Source: Antedon mediterranea (taxonomy: Eukaryota > Echinodermata > Crinoidea > Comatulida > Antedonidae). Taken from it: a stretch of 64,000 nt of DNA. Within the stretch, counting starts at the first letter, position 1; every line of letters begins with the position of its first letter. Both the position numbers and the translations under genes were made by a program. A model generated the notes under the pieces. It worked only from the letters and a program-made list of their open reading frames with translations, ran no database searches and had not been told where the DNA came from. Positions 10,901 through 25,900 of the stretch are shown one piece after another. The stretch is from contig NC_092672.1 of assembly GCF_964355755.1 (NCBI RefSeq), positions 35,274,501 through 35,338,500 of the forward strand. The letters are read 5' to 3'.

Positions 10901-13900
10901 ATATATGGACATGATGATGTCATATTGCTACCATATTTGGGTACATCACACTTTTTTTGATAGTTTGATACTAGTGTAGAGAGAGCTTTATAAATAGCTA
11001 GTAAAGTCTGCTTGTTCAGTTCTTGTCAAGTAGACAGTTATCACAGTACAAAATACAATTAATAATATTCAAATTAAATAATCAAGAAATATAAATATTT
11101 TGACTAATAAAAATTTAGCTATATAAAAAGAGTGTATATTATTTTTATTTGAGAGGGGTATTAAAATGAAAAGCATTAAAGATAAAAACACGCATTTAAA
11201 TTAATCCAATCAATGATGTTATAAATCCTTGTTGTGTTTTGTTAAAATATTGGAAGTCAATACAGAGTTTAAAGGGCATTTACAAGTGTGTTAAAATAAG
11301 TTAGACCCAATTAACACCAGTGTAGTTGATACAGAACAGTAGATAATTACCGTAATAGTGACTGACTAGTAACCTTTGACATTAACCTTTGACATTTAAG
11401 ATTAAATTGACTTAGTATGTGTATCACCAAAAGTTATAAAATGGGGAGGGGAGCTACTGTAGTTTGAAAGGTGGCTAAAAAGAGAGTGATGTGACATTAT
11501 AATTGTTTTGTTAGTTTTTCATTTATCTGTTTTTGTACGGTATATCTCATTGGCCCTGTTTCTGCTGCCAACTAAATACCGTATATTATACGGTATTTTT
11601 TGAATACCGTATATATACGGTATATTTTTGGCAGCAGAAACTGCGCTCATAAAAAATATACCGTATTTTGTATACCTTATTTTCCCCACAAAATTTGTGG
11701 ATAAAATACGGTATTTACAAATTTATACCGTATTTTTTGTACCCGTTTCTGCTGCCAATAAAAAATACCGTATTTTTTTTTTACATGACAAAAGGTCAAC
11801 ATTCGTGTTTTTATTTTCTGTCGCTGTCAGCTCTTTTACACACGTGTATATATATATTCGGCGAAAATGTGGAGCGAAGACGTCACAGTTTTACTAAATA
11901 AATTTGTGTGGGGAAGCTAAAATGTCTGGCCAACTAAAAGGTAATAAAAGGGACAACCACATTTATAAAGACATTTCTAAAAAAATAAAGCAGGAGTATG
12001 GAATAGACTTGTCTCCAAAGCAAGTAAACTCAAAGCTGAAGAGCCTGCGAAAGCAGTACAATATTGCAACATAAAATAACTCGGGGAGGGAACGAATTAA
12101 TTGTCCCCATTACGATGTTTTCTGTGCTCTCACAACATCTCTATCACTAGGGCTAGGCTGTTGAAAGTGAGACGTAAAACTTCCTTTATTGCGACTTTTA
12201 ATTATCGATCAAATAAATGAATGGCAATTTGGGTAAAAAAGATGAAATTTAACACGACCACCCAAGAAGTATTGTTAGCAGAAACGGGGTACTAAAAAAT
12301 ACCGTATTTTATACCGTATTTTTATACCGTATTTTGAGCAGTTGCAGCAGAAACAGGCCCATTCTCAGAGCAAACATAATTGTTATGTTTATTTTATATG
12401 CAAATGACAATAAATGAAAGATATTTTTTCACTGATGAATGAATAAAAGTGACCCTGGCTCTACTGTACATACTATTCCAGTTTAATATATTTTAACTTA
12501 TTTTATTTAGGTTTTCTGTAAGCATGCATTTTGTTTGTTGCGCATTTTAATTGGCAAGTATTTGTTTAATGAATTACACAACTGATTATTAAGTACTGGT
12601 AAACAAAGGAGATATACTTAAATTAGTTATGCTTGGTTAGTTAGTACCAACTTAGGCCATTTAAGAAATTAATTAGTGGCATCCAAATGTGAATATAATA
12701 TTTAAATATTTGAAATAATTATTGGATGTAAAAACTACGACATTCAGTGTAGTAATATAATAATTTATTTATTTGGAAGTTACACTTTTGAAACGGTAGC
12801 ACACTTCTTGAATGAAGATGTGTCCAGAGTAAAAATAAGTAAAATATAAGTTACAGAAAAGAAAAAAAAATTTACAAAGAAACTTAAACTAAATTATGTA
12901 CAAAATATAAAAAATAACATAACAATACTAAATAGAGATACAGTACAGTAGCTGTTTAAAAATAAGTATTACTAACATATTAACAACTAACACAATTTAA
13001 GCTGATTAGAGGTTAACAAAACTGTGTGGAAATGTGCCATATTCAATGGGTTTATGAGTTTGAAAATGTCTTGGGTTGTTGCCTTTTAAAGTCGCTTATT
13101 CATCATATTTATTCATTTATAAGTAAAAAAACTGTAAAAAATGTGCTCAGTCTAAAATAGTCCTACATGAAGTCTGCAAAAGAAAGTATAGCAATCACAC
13201 TTCCCACTTGAAACTTCCAAACAACAATCCAATTATTACACTACTTGTAACTAATTCCCAGGTAAAGAATAACAATGACATGATGAGTTGAATCCTTCTG
13301 CCATTTGACAATTATCAGAAGAATGTTTAAGCCCCCCCTTCAAAGCAATATAGGATGTCTACAGGTACTTAAAAATCTTCATTAATAAGCTTCCCATTGC
13401 TCCCTTTCAGCCATAGTTAACCAAATTAATCGTATTAAGTAGGGATTTTACAGTTCTCAAAGAATCCAATTTAGAGTCTAACAATAACCAGAGCGATGCA
13501 TGAAGTACCTATACATTGTTTCATTCACATATCTCTGGTCCTTTTCAATGTCGACCGGCAGTGCTTGCCAACTTTCGATTGATCTTGTTGAAATCAGGCT
13601 AAGTTGCTTGCTATTGTCTGGCGGTACTGTTGAAAACTAACAAGGTATAAACAAAGTCATCAGGCCATGAATGGAGTCTTGCTGAATTCTGAAATTGATC
13701 CTATTGAAAACACCTAAAAGAAAAGTCAATCCTTATAAAGCCGCAGGGAACCATACAGAATATATCAACGTACGGCATGTTTCTTGTATTTGTTTAATAC
13801 CAACAATTGTCTATTTTACTGCAGTGAATTTAGATGAGTTATTTTGCAAGTACAAAACTTATTGTGTAGTTGGCCTAGGTTTGTTTGTTGGGTAAAATGG

Positions 13901-16900
13901 TCGGTTTCGGGTTCCTGTAACGTAACTCCAAAACTTTAAACGTTTTTTATTTTTGTAATAATTAACTTTGAAAAAGAATACTGCAACCTACACTAAACCA
14001 TTTGTTTGAAGGTATCGACATTTCACGATTATAATTTCAAATGTACCAATGAAAACGCTATATAGGCGCCAGTTGTGTAGGTCATTAATATTCATGTGAT
14101 TATAAATAAGTAGTAATATAACACATCATATTTCAGCCTAAATAAATGCACTTCAACTTTTCACAAACTAATTCCTTTAATCATAGAGATATTATAGTGC
14201 TATGCTTTAATAGAATATTCAAAACTCTAACCACTGCTACTGTAGTGTGGTATTATAGGTGTGACTTAACAAGTATGTATCACTGAAAAAAACAACAATA
14301 AGCCCATTTGAGCAAACAATAGGGTTGATTCATCCCATTCACAAAGTTGCTTTCCTTTCTCCTCATACAATAGAGATTATTACATTTTAATTAGTTATTT
14401 TATACATCTGTAGCATTCCTTTATAAAAGTATTAGTTTGAATTAGTGCAAAGGATACATTAGATTAAAAGTATTGGATTAAAAGTATTAGATTAAAAGTA
14501 TTAGATTAAAAGTATTGGATTAAAAGTTAGTGGAAGTTCTGTTGTATTATACTCTATTTTGTACTTTTTTGTTGGTCATAATTTAATTATGTTCCCCAAA
14601 CAATTCTATAGCAGTAATTACGCATGAGAGCTTACTTATATGTGATATATAAGAATGAACTATTATTAATTTCTGTATTTCGTAGAAATTCAATTGATTA
14701 AATGCCTGTATAATTGGCCTAACATGCATTTCTAAGTATTTAAAAAATAAAATTCATTGAAAAAAAAAATACAAGTTTAACTGTATATATTTGTATTAAA
14801 AAAACTACTGATACTTTTTCTTGTTATTTCTGTATGTTATTGTTAGTAGTTACATAATTAATGAACATACAATCATCTACGGCCATTTTCAGCAATATTA
14901 TTTCAAAAGTTAATGCAATCTTGTAATCTATTGCTAACACACTATGTAATGTTTCTGTATGTTCAATAATAGTACTGATATAGCTCACTTATTTAGAATT
15001 ATCTTTTATCATAGTTGATATTGTCAAGTGCACTAGCTATACAATACAATGTATGTACTGTATATGTTTTAAATGTTATGTACTGTAGGTACAATACCAT
15101 TCCAAAGTACAGTATGTTTTGTTATGCTTTTCTGAAACTCTTGTTTTGAGGTTATACTTGCTACCAGTACCACTCATTCTCCTCCCCCCACCTAACTTCC
15201 TCCCCATATCACCCATTTACCCCCACCCCCCATTCCTTCCCGTACCACTCAATCTTTCCCCGCCACTCTCTTTTACTGTAACTTCCTTCTCATATCACCC
15301 ATTCTCCCGCCTCCATTCCATCCCGTACCACTCATTCTTTCCCTCCTAACTTCCTCCCCATATCACCCATCCTTCCCGTACCACTCATTCTCCCCCCCCC
15401 CTCCCTTTGTCACATGCAACATTGGTTTTTTATTTGATTTGATTTTTTTGCATCTCATCAAAAAAAACATGCACAATTTACGATATATATAAAATTGAAA
15501 TTTAAAAAAACAGATACAGAGATGCAAGATAGTCCATGAAAGTCCTATGGGGTCCTCAATAACAAATTTAGAAAAGACAAAAAAAATTACAATTTACATA
15601 AAACATACTTAAAAATACTGGTACATTTTCGAAATGATTCCCTGCTAGATTAATTTGCACCGTTGTACAGAGGATTCGCATCAAGCGTTCATATTTTTCC
15701 CGTTGCACTAAATGCCGCTAAACATGTAAAATTGTAATTTATAGTTGCAGTTGTTCATAATAAATTTATGTGATGATGGATGGTGTTATGACTGTTGCAT
15801 TTGTGTTCAGATTGGCTTTGTATTTTATGTGAGGAGAAATATGCATGTTATACTTGGATGCAACATTTACAATATAATCTTCAAAATAAGACAAGACAAG
15901 TATTATAGTATGCATCAAATTATCCACCACAAAATAATATCACTAAAAATTATAATTAATTGCGAACTGTACACTATCAGTCTGATGAAAAACATGTACA
16001 TATGGACATACTGTATGTATATTTTGGGTGGGCTTTTAAAGATGGCTGTCGAACAGATAAAGTCGTAAATTTTGTTCAACTTAAAACACCATGTACTAAA
16101 CTTTTCAGCTAAGTACTGACTTTCCATTAGTTTTGTTAGAAAGTCTGTAAATTAAAAATAATACTGGCTTGAAATCTTCAATAGACCGTGTGTTATGACA
16201 AACTAGAAATAAAAGTTTTCATAGCATTCCAATTGAATAGCTTGATAGCATTTGTGTTATGTTATAACCACATTATTGTTAGGCATTTATGGCTGACGCT
16301 GATTTTACTAGATCTACCGGTACTTAAGTTCCGTGCTCGTAAATATCCTAGCAAATGGAAAGGTAGAGCCACAGAGAGCAATCAATGCGAGCCCTATCAG
16401 AATAAGGCCATAAAACGGTGGCTATAAAACGTAGATTGGTAAACAGCTGAGACCAGTACAAAATCATTTTGTACTTGATGACCCTGTGTTAAGTAATTAG
16501 AAGTAAGACTTTGAACTCATTTACAATACTTAACGATATTAGCCCTGTTAGATTAGTATAAAAGTCTATAGTATTTTGTCATTAACATACAACTATACCA
16601 TTGATTTGGACCTTTGGTAGACGATTGTATAGATTTAGTGTTAGAGTGGAAAGACTTTGTAGATAAACGGCAGATACAGGAGGTAATTAAGATCACTAAT
16701 AATTTGTTAAGGAGGAACAGAAACCAGGATCAACAAATTCACCGAACCTTTATTGTTGCTAAAGCTATATAAAGCCCTTGAATTTTAAAATAGACAAACA
16801 TCTTTGTACTTATTAATTTATTTTGTATGTATTTTGTAAGATATCTCCAAAGGTAAATTACTACAAAAAAAGAAAAATAACAATGTTGTGGGTATTAATG

Positions 16901-19900
16901 GAGGCTATACAATAAAATTAGCAGAAAGCTAATTCAAAATGATGACAGCCAGAAAGAATATGGCAGGCTGTCAGATGACAGTAATTCCTCTTTACAGTAC
17001 AGTAGCTGGCTTATTTTACTCAAGCCGATTTCTACTACGTTAATTTGTTAATAAAAAGCGTTGACTTTGTATACGCATGAATATTCATGCCTCCAAATCC
17101 CTGTCTACGCATGCGCATAAGTGAATCTTGCAAACATGCGCATAAGTGAATCTTGCAAACATGCGCATAAGTGAATCTTGCAAACATGCGCATAAGTAAA
17201 TCTTGCAAACAAATTCGCCTATGTAGTGGAAAATCTGCTTTACAGTAATGTATTTTCCATAAACCTGTCCCTGCCCAAATTTTCCTTTTTAATGCGTTGT
17301 ATTGTGTAATTATATTGTTCATTCGCTAGTTACTACAGTATAACATTTGGTGTTTGTGCAACAAGCGTAACTACAGAATATACATATCCATATATGAATA
17401 ACAAATTTTATCTGATAAAACTTTTCTATAGCATTCCATTGGTTGAAAAGTCAAATGTATTTGTGTTTTTCTTTACCGGTTTACACGTTTTATACATACC
17501 GATGATGGGAAAGGGGCAACAATTTTGAACACACGTAGGATATCATGGAACGTATTATAATGTATATAACACCATGTGTGATGCTATACACTAATACTCA
17601 TTAAGCCATATCACATTATAACGCTTGATTACCTGTTTAAACTATTTATTCCCACTTCGCTGATTTTCATTCGACAAAATAATTCGATACCTACAGGTGG
17701 AGTATGGCAAAACAATGGTAATTTCCATCGTAACGCTCTCTTCTGAATATGTCAATCATATACTATTCAGCTCCGCGGATCAATAACCTTGAAATCAGTG
17801 AACGAATTGCGAGCGTGAAATTGAAACCCATTTACCGTAGCACTTCATAAACAGATTATAACCAGCCTAGCAAAGAATCTTTTACCTACTGTCTGGATTG
17901 AAAAGTTTTTCGCACCTTATTGATTCACCAGTTTCCGATATTTCACAGACTGAGGAATCGTTTCTGAATGCACTCATGCATATCGTTTACTCCTACACTT
18001 ATGTCGTTGCTTATAAACAGAAGATGTGTTGTATGGTATACAACTTTTGGTTCACAATTCATTGATTTTGCGATTTGCCTCAATTTTGTTTTGGATTGTC
18101 TGTGTGCAATTCATCATGATGTTGCGATTTGCACACGTTTTGGTGAAACGTGTCGTAAACACGTATCTTAATTTGAAAGCTATGAGGTTAAGTGCTTTGT
18201 TTAAAACCATAGATTAGTGATGTTATAAACTAACTTGTCCTAATAAATATGCTGTAATTTAATAATTAAATCTGTTGATTGATTGTTGATTTCTTGAAAT
18301 TGTCCATTATAAATTTGGTTAAGTTAAGTAATGTAAATTTACATTAGATAGTCTACTTTATCAGCATAAGTTTGCTTCCAATACAGCGAGGTGAGGTTAT
18401 ACAATACAGCGATATACAAATGTTGCAAAAATAAAAACTCACGTCACAAACCAACTACGAACAAAGAAAACATTTCTAACCTATAGAAAAAGATATTGCA
18501 TTAACTTGATATAAAAAACCCATCTTTTTGCATGCTGTGTTGGTGGAATTCGCAAAGATACAACAAATCCGCAGATGCGTTGGCCTTTGCCAGGCACAGT
18601 TGGAATGATAGAACAGTAACAACTGACTCGATAGGTGCTCTAGCGGGACTCTGTGAAGTTTAATGTTCCAGGCCTGCAGTTCATCACATTCTAGGCAGAC
18701 TGAACTGTAGGAGGTCTAGCTAGTTTCTGCCTGAAGCTAATTTTGACAAATAGTTAGCCTAGCCTAGACCAATCAGTGACAGAGCAAATGGAGTTTTATG
18801 GCTTTTATTGCTAGATACAGTATCATCATACTGTAGTTATTTTTAATGGAAAAAGATCTTCTTGTTGTCAATGTTGTGTAATATACTGTATACAGTATAT
18901 CCAACCCCGAATTGTAATTTAGGCTAATTTTTTTTTGGTTTTATTTTAGTTTAAAATGAATTATTGTTAAATCAATACTATTTAAAAATCATTCTGATAA
19001 TAAATCTAAAAAAAAACACTGTAAAAAACATGATTTTTAAAATAAATAAAATATGTGTATGAATCTATAAAATTTAAATATGTAAATTCAAAACTTGAGC
19101 ATTTGACTCTTTAATACATGTGTGATACCATTATTTTGTATTCATTTTAGACAGACTATTTGCTATAAAAAGTGTGAAATATGTTAATTATTCATGATAT
19201 TTTAATTATTGTATTCAAAAAGATCATATTATCTACAGTAACCCGCATGTAACACCAATAGACTAGTTTTATTTGACTAGGTTATTGCACTAAGCAAAGT
19301 AATAACATAATAATGGCATTATTATCAGTAACTGTAATTTCCGATAAACTTTGCCCATGTTAAATTCATAAGAAATGTTGTGAAACAAAGTGCATGGTAA
19401 TATTAATAACGAGAAATAAATGTACTAATCGATCATACTGTATTTTTATATTTATGAGAAAAAATAAATTTGAGCAATAATAATAATAATTGATGTATGT
19501 TATGTCTTTCAGGTATTGCAGCCTCATCAAACAGGCCGTCAAGTATACGACCTCAATCAACTTACTTATCAGCGGATCTCAACGCAAATACTAACTCGTC
19601 ATTCTTCGTTCAAACCCGAAAACACAACTCTGAAGAGATTTTGCTTCGTGAAAACATTACGTATAGCGGGCATGGCTTGTTTGTCGATAAATTAGTATGG
19701 GATGTGCAGTCACATGGGGGCGCTGTGTCAGCTTCGTACGGACCATTTCATGTTTTTGAAAGTGACTCTTTAATATTTAATAGTTCTGAACTATATAATT
19801 TAAAAATACAAACTCATATTATAACAAAACATATTCAAGCTTATAGCCCAAGTTTAAATATTTTATTTCACTTAGATCATAAGCAATTAAAAGTATTAAA

Positions 19901-22900
19901 CGATTTGTCAATTTGCATCGATTTGCATATCTTGTACGCTGAGGGCGCTATTGTATCTTCGTGTATGCTAAATAAGTCAACAGGATCGTGTTTCCTCGAT
20001 GTGCCAATACCTATGGAATGGTGGTTGGGAATTGCGGATGCTTCATATCAAAACTCAAAAATGCAATTGTCCTATAGCGTATCAAAAACTGTCACGGGTG
20101 AATGCACACGTAAGGATAACAGTCTAAAAGGCAGAGGAATGACTACCACGCAAAAAGGCGAGGAATCGAAACAAGCGCCCTCAGTATACGTACATGTAGG
20201 AGAAGTTCCGCTTCAACCGTTTGGAGGACATTATTCTCGAATTGACGATAAGAGTAGAGTAATCATCAAGGCTCCAGATAACAAAGACGTGAGCCCTACT
20301 CACGGTTTCCTTTTTCCCGTCGGCATCCCGCAGGATCTTGAAGCGGAATCGTTTTCTATCAAGTAAGTTCTATTGTTCATTTAGTACGCTACAATACTTC
20401 TTTGTTGATTACAAAAAAACATTGCAAATTTTTTTGAAAAATTGGAAAAATTTATTTACGGTAATGTAATTAGACAAACATCATTTAATTCAACACATCA
20501 TTTCATCCTAATAATTAACTGGCGCGCGACAGTTGCTATGTGACTATGATTATTGAATGTAAATGTAATATAGTGTACAAGACATGACCTACTTACGAGC
20601 CAATTAATGTTGTGACGCTCCATTCAATTTATACACAGTTTGTTCACTAAACCTATTTCCATTTGCAATAAAGCCTTCAAATTTACATCTTCTCTCTTTA
20701 CCGAAAATGAATCACACTTAGTCATATTAAGAACTGATTTAAGACAAATTTTGTTGGCGTTTTGTTCATTAAGAAAATGAAGGGAAAAGTCATTAACGAC
20801 AAGATGCATAGACCGTATGCAAGAAAAAACTGATGTGACCCACATGTATTTGCGACCTATATTAATTTTTTTTTTATTTTGCTGCTAATACTCGTGAGAT
20901 TAAAAACAGAAGGCCTGTTTATTTAGAAATTGTATTATTAGACTTGACATAATTTATTTAAATATTCATTGGTTTGTTATTGTACATTATAGCCTTTGTC
21001 TGCAATTTGTCAATTGTGGGTTAAGTTTTTAAATTAAGTTTTAAGTAATTATGACCCTGTATTGTCCATAGCATCTATTTTTTTAAAAGCTGTTTGCTTA
21101 TGTTTGTATAGCATTTTATCATGGTTATTTTTGATATTTATTGCATGTTAATGTTAGTAATATGTATCACAAAAGACTACAATTAACAAAAAATATTAAC
21201 ATTTAAAGTACAGTCTATGTAAATAGTAGTTTTAGATTGCCAGTTTTACCATATTGATGAGCAAAGTTTGTATTTTAAACCGACATATTATGGCTTCCAC
21301 TGTTTATCAGATAAAAAATGGTGAATAATTTTCAGTCCAGATCCAGTCATATACAAATATTAATGTGAATGAACTATCAAACCTTACTGTATGTGATGTG
21401 CCCATATATGGACATGAAGATGTCGTATCCTACCATATTTGGGCATATCACTACCATATTTGGGCATATCACACTTTTTTTGTCAAACTAGTTTGATCGT
21501 GTGGACAGAGCTGAACTCTTATAATACTGTATAAGGTTTTAATACATAAGAACATAAGATGAACAAAGCCTACTATAGACCGGTGAGGATACTAGTTATA
21601 ATACGATGTCCTCTAACAGCTGTTTGGAAATTGAACGTACCAGTGTCTCGGTGATAGACATTTACAGTACCATCTTACTGTATAGTGGTTAATCAAATAA
21701 AATCACATGCATTCTTCTTACAATGAAAAGTTTTTTAGCCTAAAGGTGACCTCCGTGTCACCTTTCAATAATTTCAAATCCCCGTAGCAATATCTTCTGT
21801 TTGTAATTAATACTCACTCCTCCTAAAGGAAGCTATCAAAAGGAATCATCTTGTTTGCACCAGCTCCATAAAAATGGAAGCTTAAGGGGAATGAACTCGC
21901 GTACATGTAACATCTTTGTTACAAAACAAAATATAATAAATCTTTGTCCTTGAATATCATAATTAAAATTCATTTTTTCTTATGAACATGCTACAATGAT
22001 GTTTGCCTTGCGTTATTCATTATCCATCTTTAATAGCTGAGTTTGCAGATTCCATGTCCCTTAAGATTCGATTCATTTTTATCGAGAAGAATATATTTTA
22101 TGCGCTTCACCAATCCAGTGTCATCAATAAATTATTTGATCAATTTGGAAAAAAAAAATGGTAATTATATAAAGAGAAAAAAGTTGATAACTGTTTAAAT
22201 GTTGATGATTACAGTCCCTGTCCTCGTAAAACATCTAATGATAGATGATTCTATCTTAGAAGAATTAGTATAAATAAAATGATATGCTATACAGTATAAT
22301 CTTTGTAACTAGGCTTATTAATATCATTTTAATAGCATTTATAAACTCTTTTGATAATTTCAGCATAAGTTATTAGGTTTCTGTTAAACTCGCTAAAAGT
22401 TGTTGAAAATTTAATGAAAAGTTCCACCGGGAGAAATAAATTCACGGACATGGTCATTCACCTTCCATATAACCAGAGAAAACGCTTTAATGGGATAACA
22501 AAATATTTAAAAAAAAAACAAATGTTATTACTGATTTAATGTTGTTACTGATGCATAATTATAATAATATAAAAAGTTTGGAACGGATGCAACACTTGAA
22601 TCACCAGATTGGTGTTTTTCGCAAGGCAAAAGTTATCATTTACAGTACGTATAATTACAAAACTATACAAAAAGAGACACAATTCTTATCCAATACTGTA
22701 CATTATACCTGTACATTAGACATCAAATATTATGCAGAGTATAGTCTCTAGAGTTATGGGTAAGAAATTTTGCAAAAATTGGGAGGTAAGATTATGCATG
22801 GATTAACAAAGGATCTTGCTGTCTTGTGTCCAAAATTAGGGATTATAGCATGGGATTACTCAAGTCATATATGGTATCATTGTAATACTTATAATGGAAG

Positions 22901-25900
22901 ATGAGCTGAAGTTAATATCAGCAAGGGAGATAATAATATCGGTGAAAGAGATAACATCACCGAATATTATAACGATGTTGATTTCGCCAATGAGATTTAT
23001 GTTACAAAGAAATCGTTGATTCTCGGCTTCATCAAAGACAAATTAACTCTCTGTGCTTCTCTCTTTATGACGTTAATTAGGCTGAAACACGGTCTGCAAC
23101 TAAACAACTGAAAGATAAAATAAAACGACAAGATAGAAACCTTGATAAAATTGATTTCGTAGGGTTGTGGCCTCTGGTGATATTGCATGATTGGCCAAGA
23201 GGCAATTTGGTCTCGCATTTAATTTGTTTCCACTTTACTACTAAAACAACCAATTAAGAAGTATCTTGATGGTTAAACAACGTTCTTATATCAAACGGTT
23301 TTCCTCCCTACCAGAAATACTTAATTAGTGTTCTAACTAGTCATTTCTTTCTTGGCGCCGGTGGGAGTTAGTTCAATTCACAACTTTTCAATAGATTATC
23401 CATTATGGTTTTTGAATGCAAGAACATTTTAGTTTTAGTTAGTAGATCTTTTTTCTTCAGAATTTAATTTAAGATACAAAACAGAAAAATATGTAAAAAA
23501 AAAAACTTTTTAACCGTAACCGTTTTTCATTTTTCGTTTTATTTATTAAAATTATAAGAATATGTATTGTATTAATTGCACATAAGCTAAATAGGTAAAT
23601 TTAGTAAAATTTTGTTTTCATTGAAAAATTGTTATTTTCCAGAATAAAACCAAGAAAAGGCTTAGCAATAACAGCTATACACTACTATGATGCTGTAATA
23701 CCATGGCAACATTCAAACAGCTCCGACGAAGAATCCACAACCATCACATACACCTTGACGTCTGCAGAGAGTCTAGAAGAGTTCAACGCATTGTAAGTAT
23801 ATGGTTTTTATTGATTAAAAAAATTGCATTACAAATTTGACTTTCTAGTAATGTGCAGTACTGTCCTGTAGTGTTTTCTTTTACCAGTTAGTGCATTTTG
23901 ATACTTTAGCCCGAGGTTAAATGAAAGGTCTATTGCACAAACAAGCAAGGAGAGAAAGGTTGCCTTGAAATGCATCCACTAAACCATGGCTAAATCATTA
24001 AATCACACTTGTCATGATATCAAGTCACTTGCCTATGACCTTGGCAATAGTCACTTTGAATCATAAATCCAGATAACTTAATTTGTCAGAAGAAATAAAT
24101 AAATGAAAAAAATGATGACCAGTAAGATACAGTAGCTCCCTCGCTTGAAAGTATGCTCCGCAGACGATATCATATCGGATAGTGCTCAATGCAATTTCTT
24201 CTTTTCGTAAATACATCATCTTTCAGAAAGAGGTATATTGTTGGTGTATCTAAAAGCGGCGCTCTCCATCGTTGGTTTGTTTAAATTTAAATGTTTGTTG
24301 TGTGTGAATGAATGAATGTGTTGTTTCCACAGCATTTATTTGTCCTATATAAAATATCAGAAATTTGCTTTCTGTACACCACATATAGCAAAAACACATT
24401 TAGTATAGTTTTCTTGACCTTTACCTGGTAATGATGGAACGGAGGGGCATGCTTGGAAAGAGTAAAGGTGGAAAATCATAAAATCCTCAGATGAAAACAT
24501 GATCTTCAATGTCATTTTGTCTCTTTTTTATGTTGAATGATTGTTTCTATTTTCATATTCTTGAATTCAATGCTGACTGTAGGCCATAAGTGTAATAAAT
24601 CCGTTGTTGCAAACCTAGATAGATGTGAACAGCACACAGCAGATCTAGGAGTCTTTCAACACTAAGCCTTCTGCTAGGCCAAGATTTCAAGTTTCTTTGT
24701 GAATTCAATGTTCAACAGCTTACATAAAGTAGCTTCAAAGAGGTTACATCCTGCTATGAATTTGCTCACAGGATTTTGTGACTCATTCAAATTTTGATAT
24801 AATCTTAAGCTCTGTCTACACAAAAAAATATGATATGCCCATACAGTATATGGACATCATGATGTCATATCACTACCATATTTAAGCATATCACTACCAT
24901 ATTTGGGCACATCACACTGTTTTTGTCAAACTAGTTTGATAGTGTAGACAATATCAAGTTGATATTAAAACTACACACTTATTGAACTATGAATCAAGAT
25001 TAAATCTAGTTGATAAAAAATATTTTTTTCAATTCAAAACTAGTACGTCAAACATTAATATTTTAAATTTTAATTACTGTAAGTAACCATGAAAAAATAC
25101 ATTACATAATTTCTGCATGCTGTAATATAAAATAAAACTGAAAAATAAATTGAAAACATCAGTAATTTAGTGGTGTTTTCATGCCATCCAAAAATTAACC
25201 GAAAAATATTTTTATTCAAAACATTATGCAATATAGAAATGTTTTTATTTTTTTTATCTTGGTCTGCTTGAAATAAGATATCAGTCTTTAGTTGATGCCG
25301 TAATCGCTTCATATCTTATCTAGGCCAGTATTTATGGTTATGCTATAGATCCAGTCTTTACAAGATGCCGCTATACATATTATCTAGGCCATTATATTGC
25401 TGTTTTGCAGCGGATTCATTTCCACTTTAATCCGTGAGTTTTAGTCGCACAGCAGACGAATCAAAGGATTGATTAACTTCTTAATCATTCTCAGAAACGA
25501 AATAAAGTGGTATGATTATAATTACAAGATTATGATAAAACATTCATTTTAATGAATTTTTCTCATTTTCACAAATCCTTTGAAATGCTCGTGTACAACA
25601 TTTTCCAAATTGTTTAATTATTTATTAATGCCATATAACAAAATTAAACACATTACTTGTTGGTACCTTGTACAATAGCAAGAATAATGAAAAGCGAAAA
25701 CAGAATTTTAATTTGTATATATAAATACTTATTGATGGATTCAAACATGTACTACAAAGGGAGAGAGGCATTATATACCAATAGATAAAAGTTTTGGTCC
25801 TCTCTCCTTCATCTTTTTTGTTTTCTTTGTAATGTATTATACCATATGGACAATTGTCTGAAATAAAAATTGAATTGAAATTGAATAGCATTATTATATA

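Larger units (their letters stand above)
7989..19512. other. TMEM132 intron 1 (11.5 kb)
   Basis: No further coding exon is needed, because the flanking exons join in phase. It contains a 25-bp array (9384-9622), MITE B1, the Myb-bearing transposon (11551-12361), a short 14-bp repeat (14460-14530), a pyrimidine-rich array, a LINE-like tail, a second 25-bp array and a 20-bp palindrome. The remainder is AT-rich and featureless to me. Confidence 0.6.

Noticed and set aside
15745-16127. 107-codon plus-strand and 70-codon minus-strand open frames
   Set aside because: AT-rich, skewed toward Ile/Tyr/Cys, no domain, no splice context; inside TMEM132 intron 1. Most likely chance.
17035-17322. 95-codon minus frame with repeated LQD..MRM segments
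   Set aside because: Arises from the 25-bp tandem repeat; no gene.
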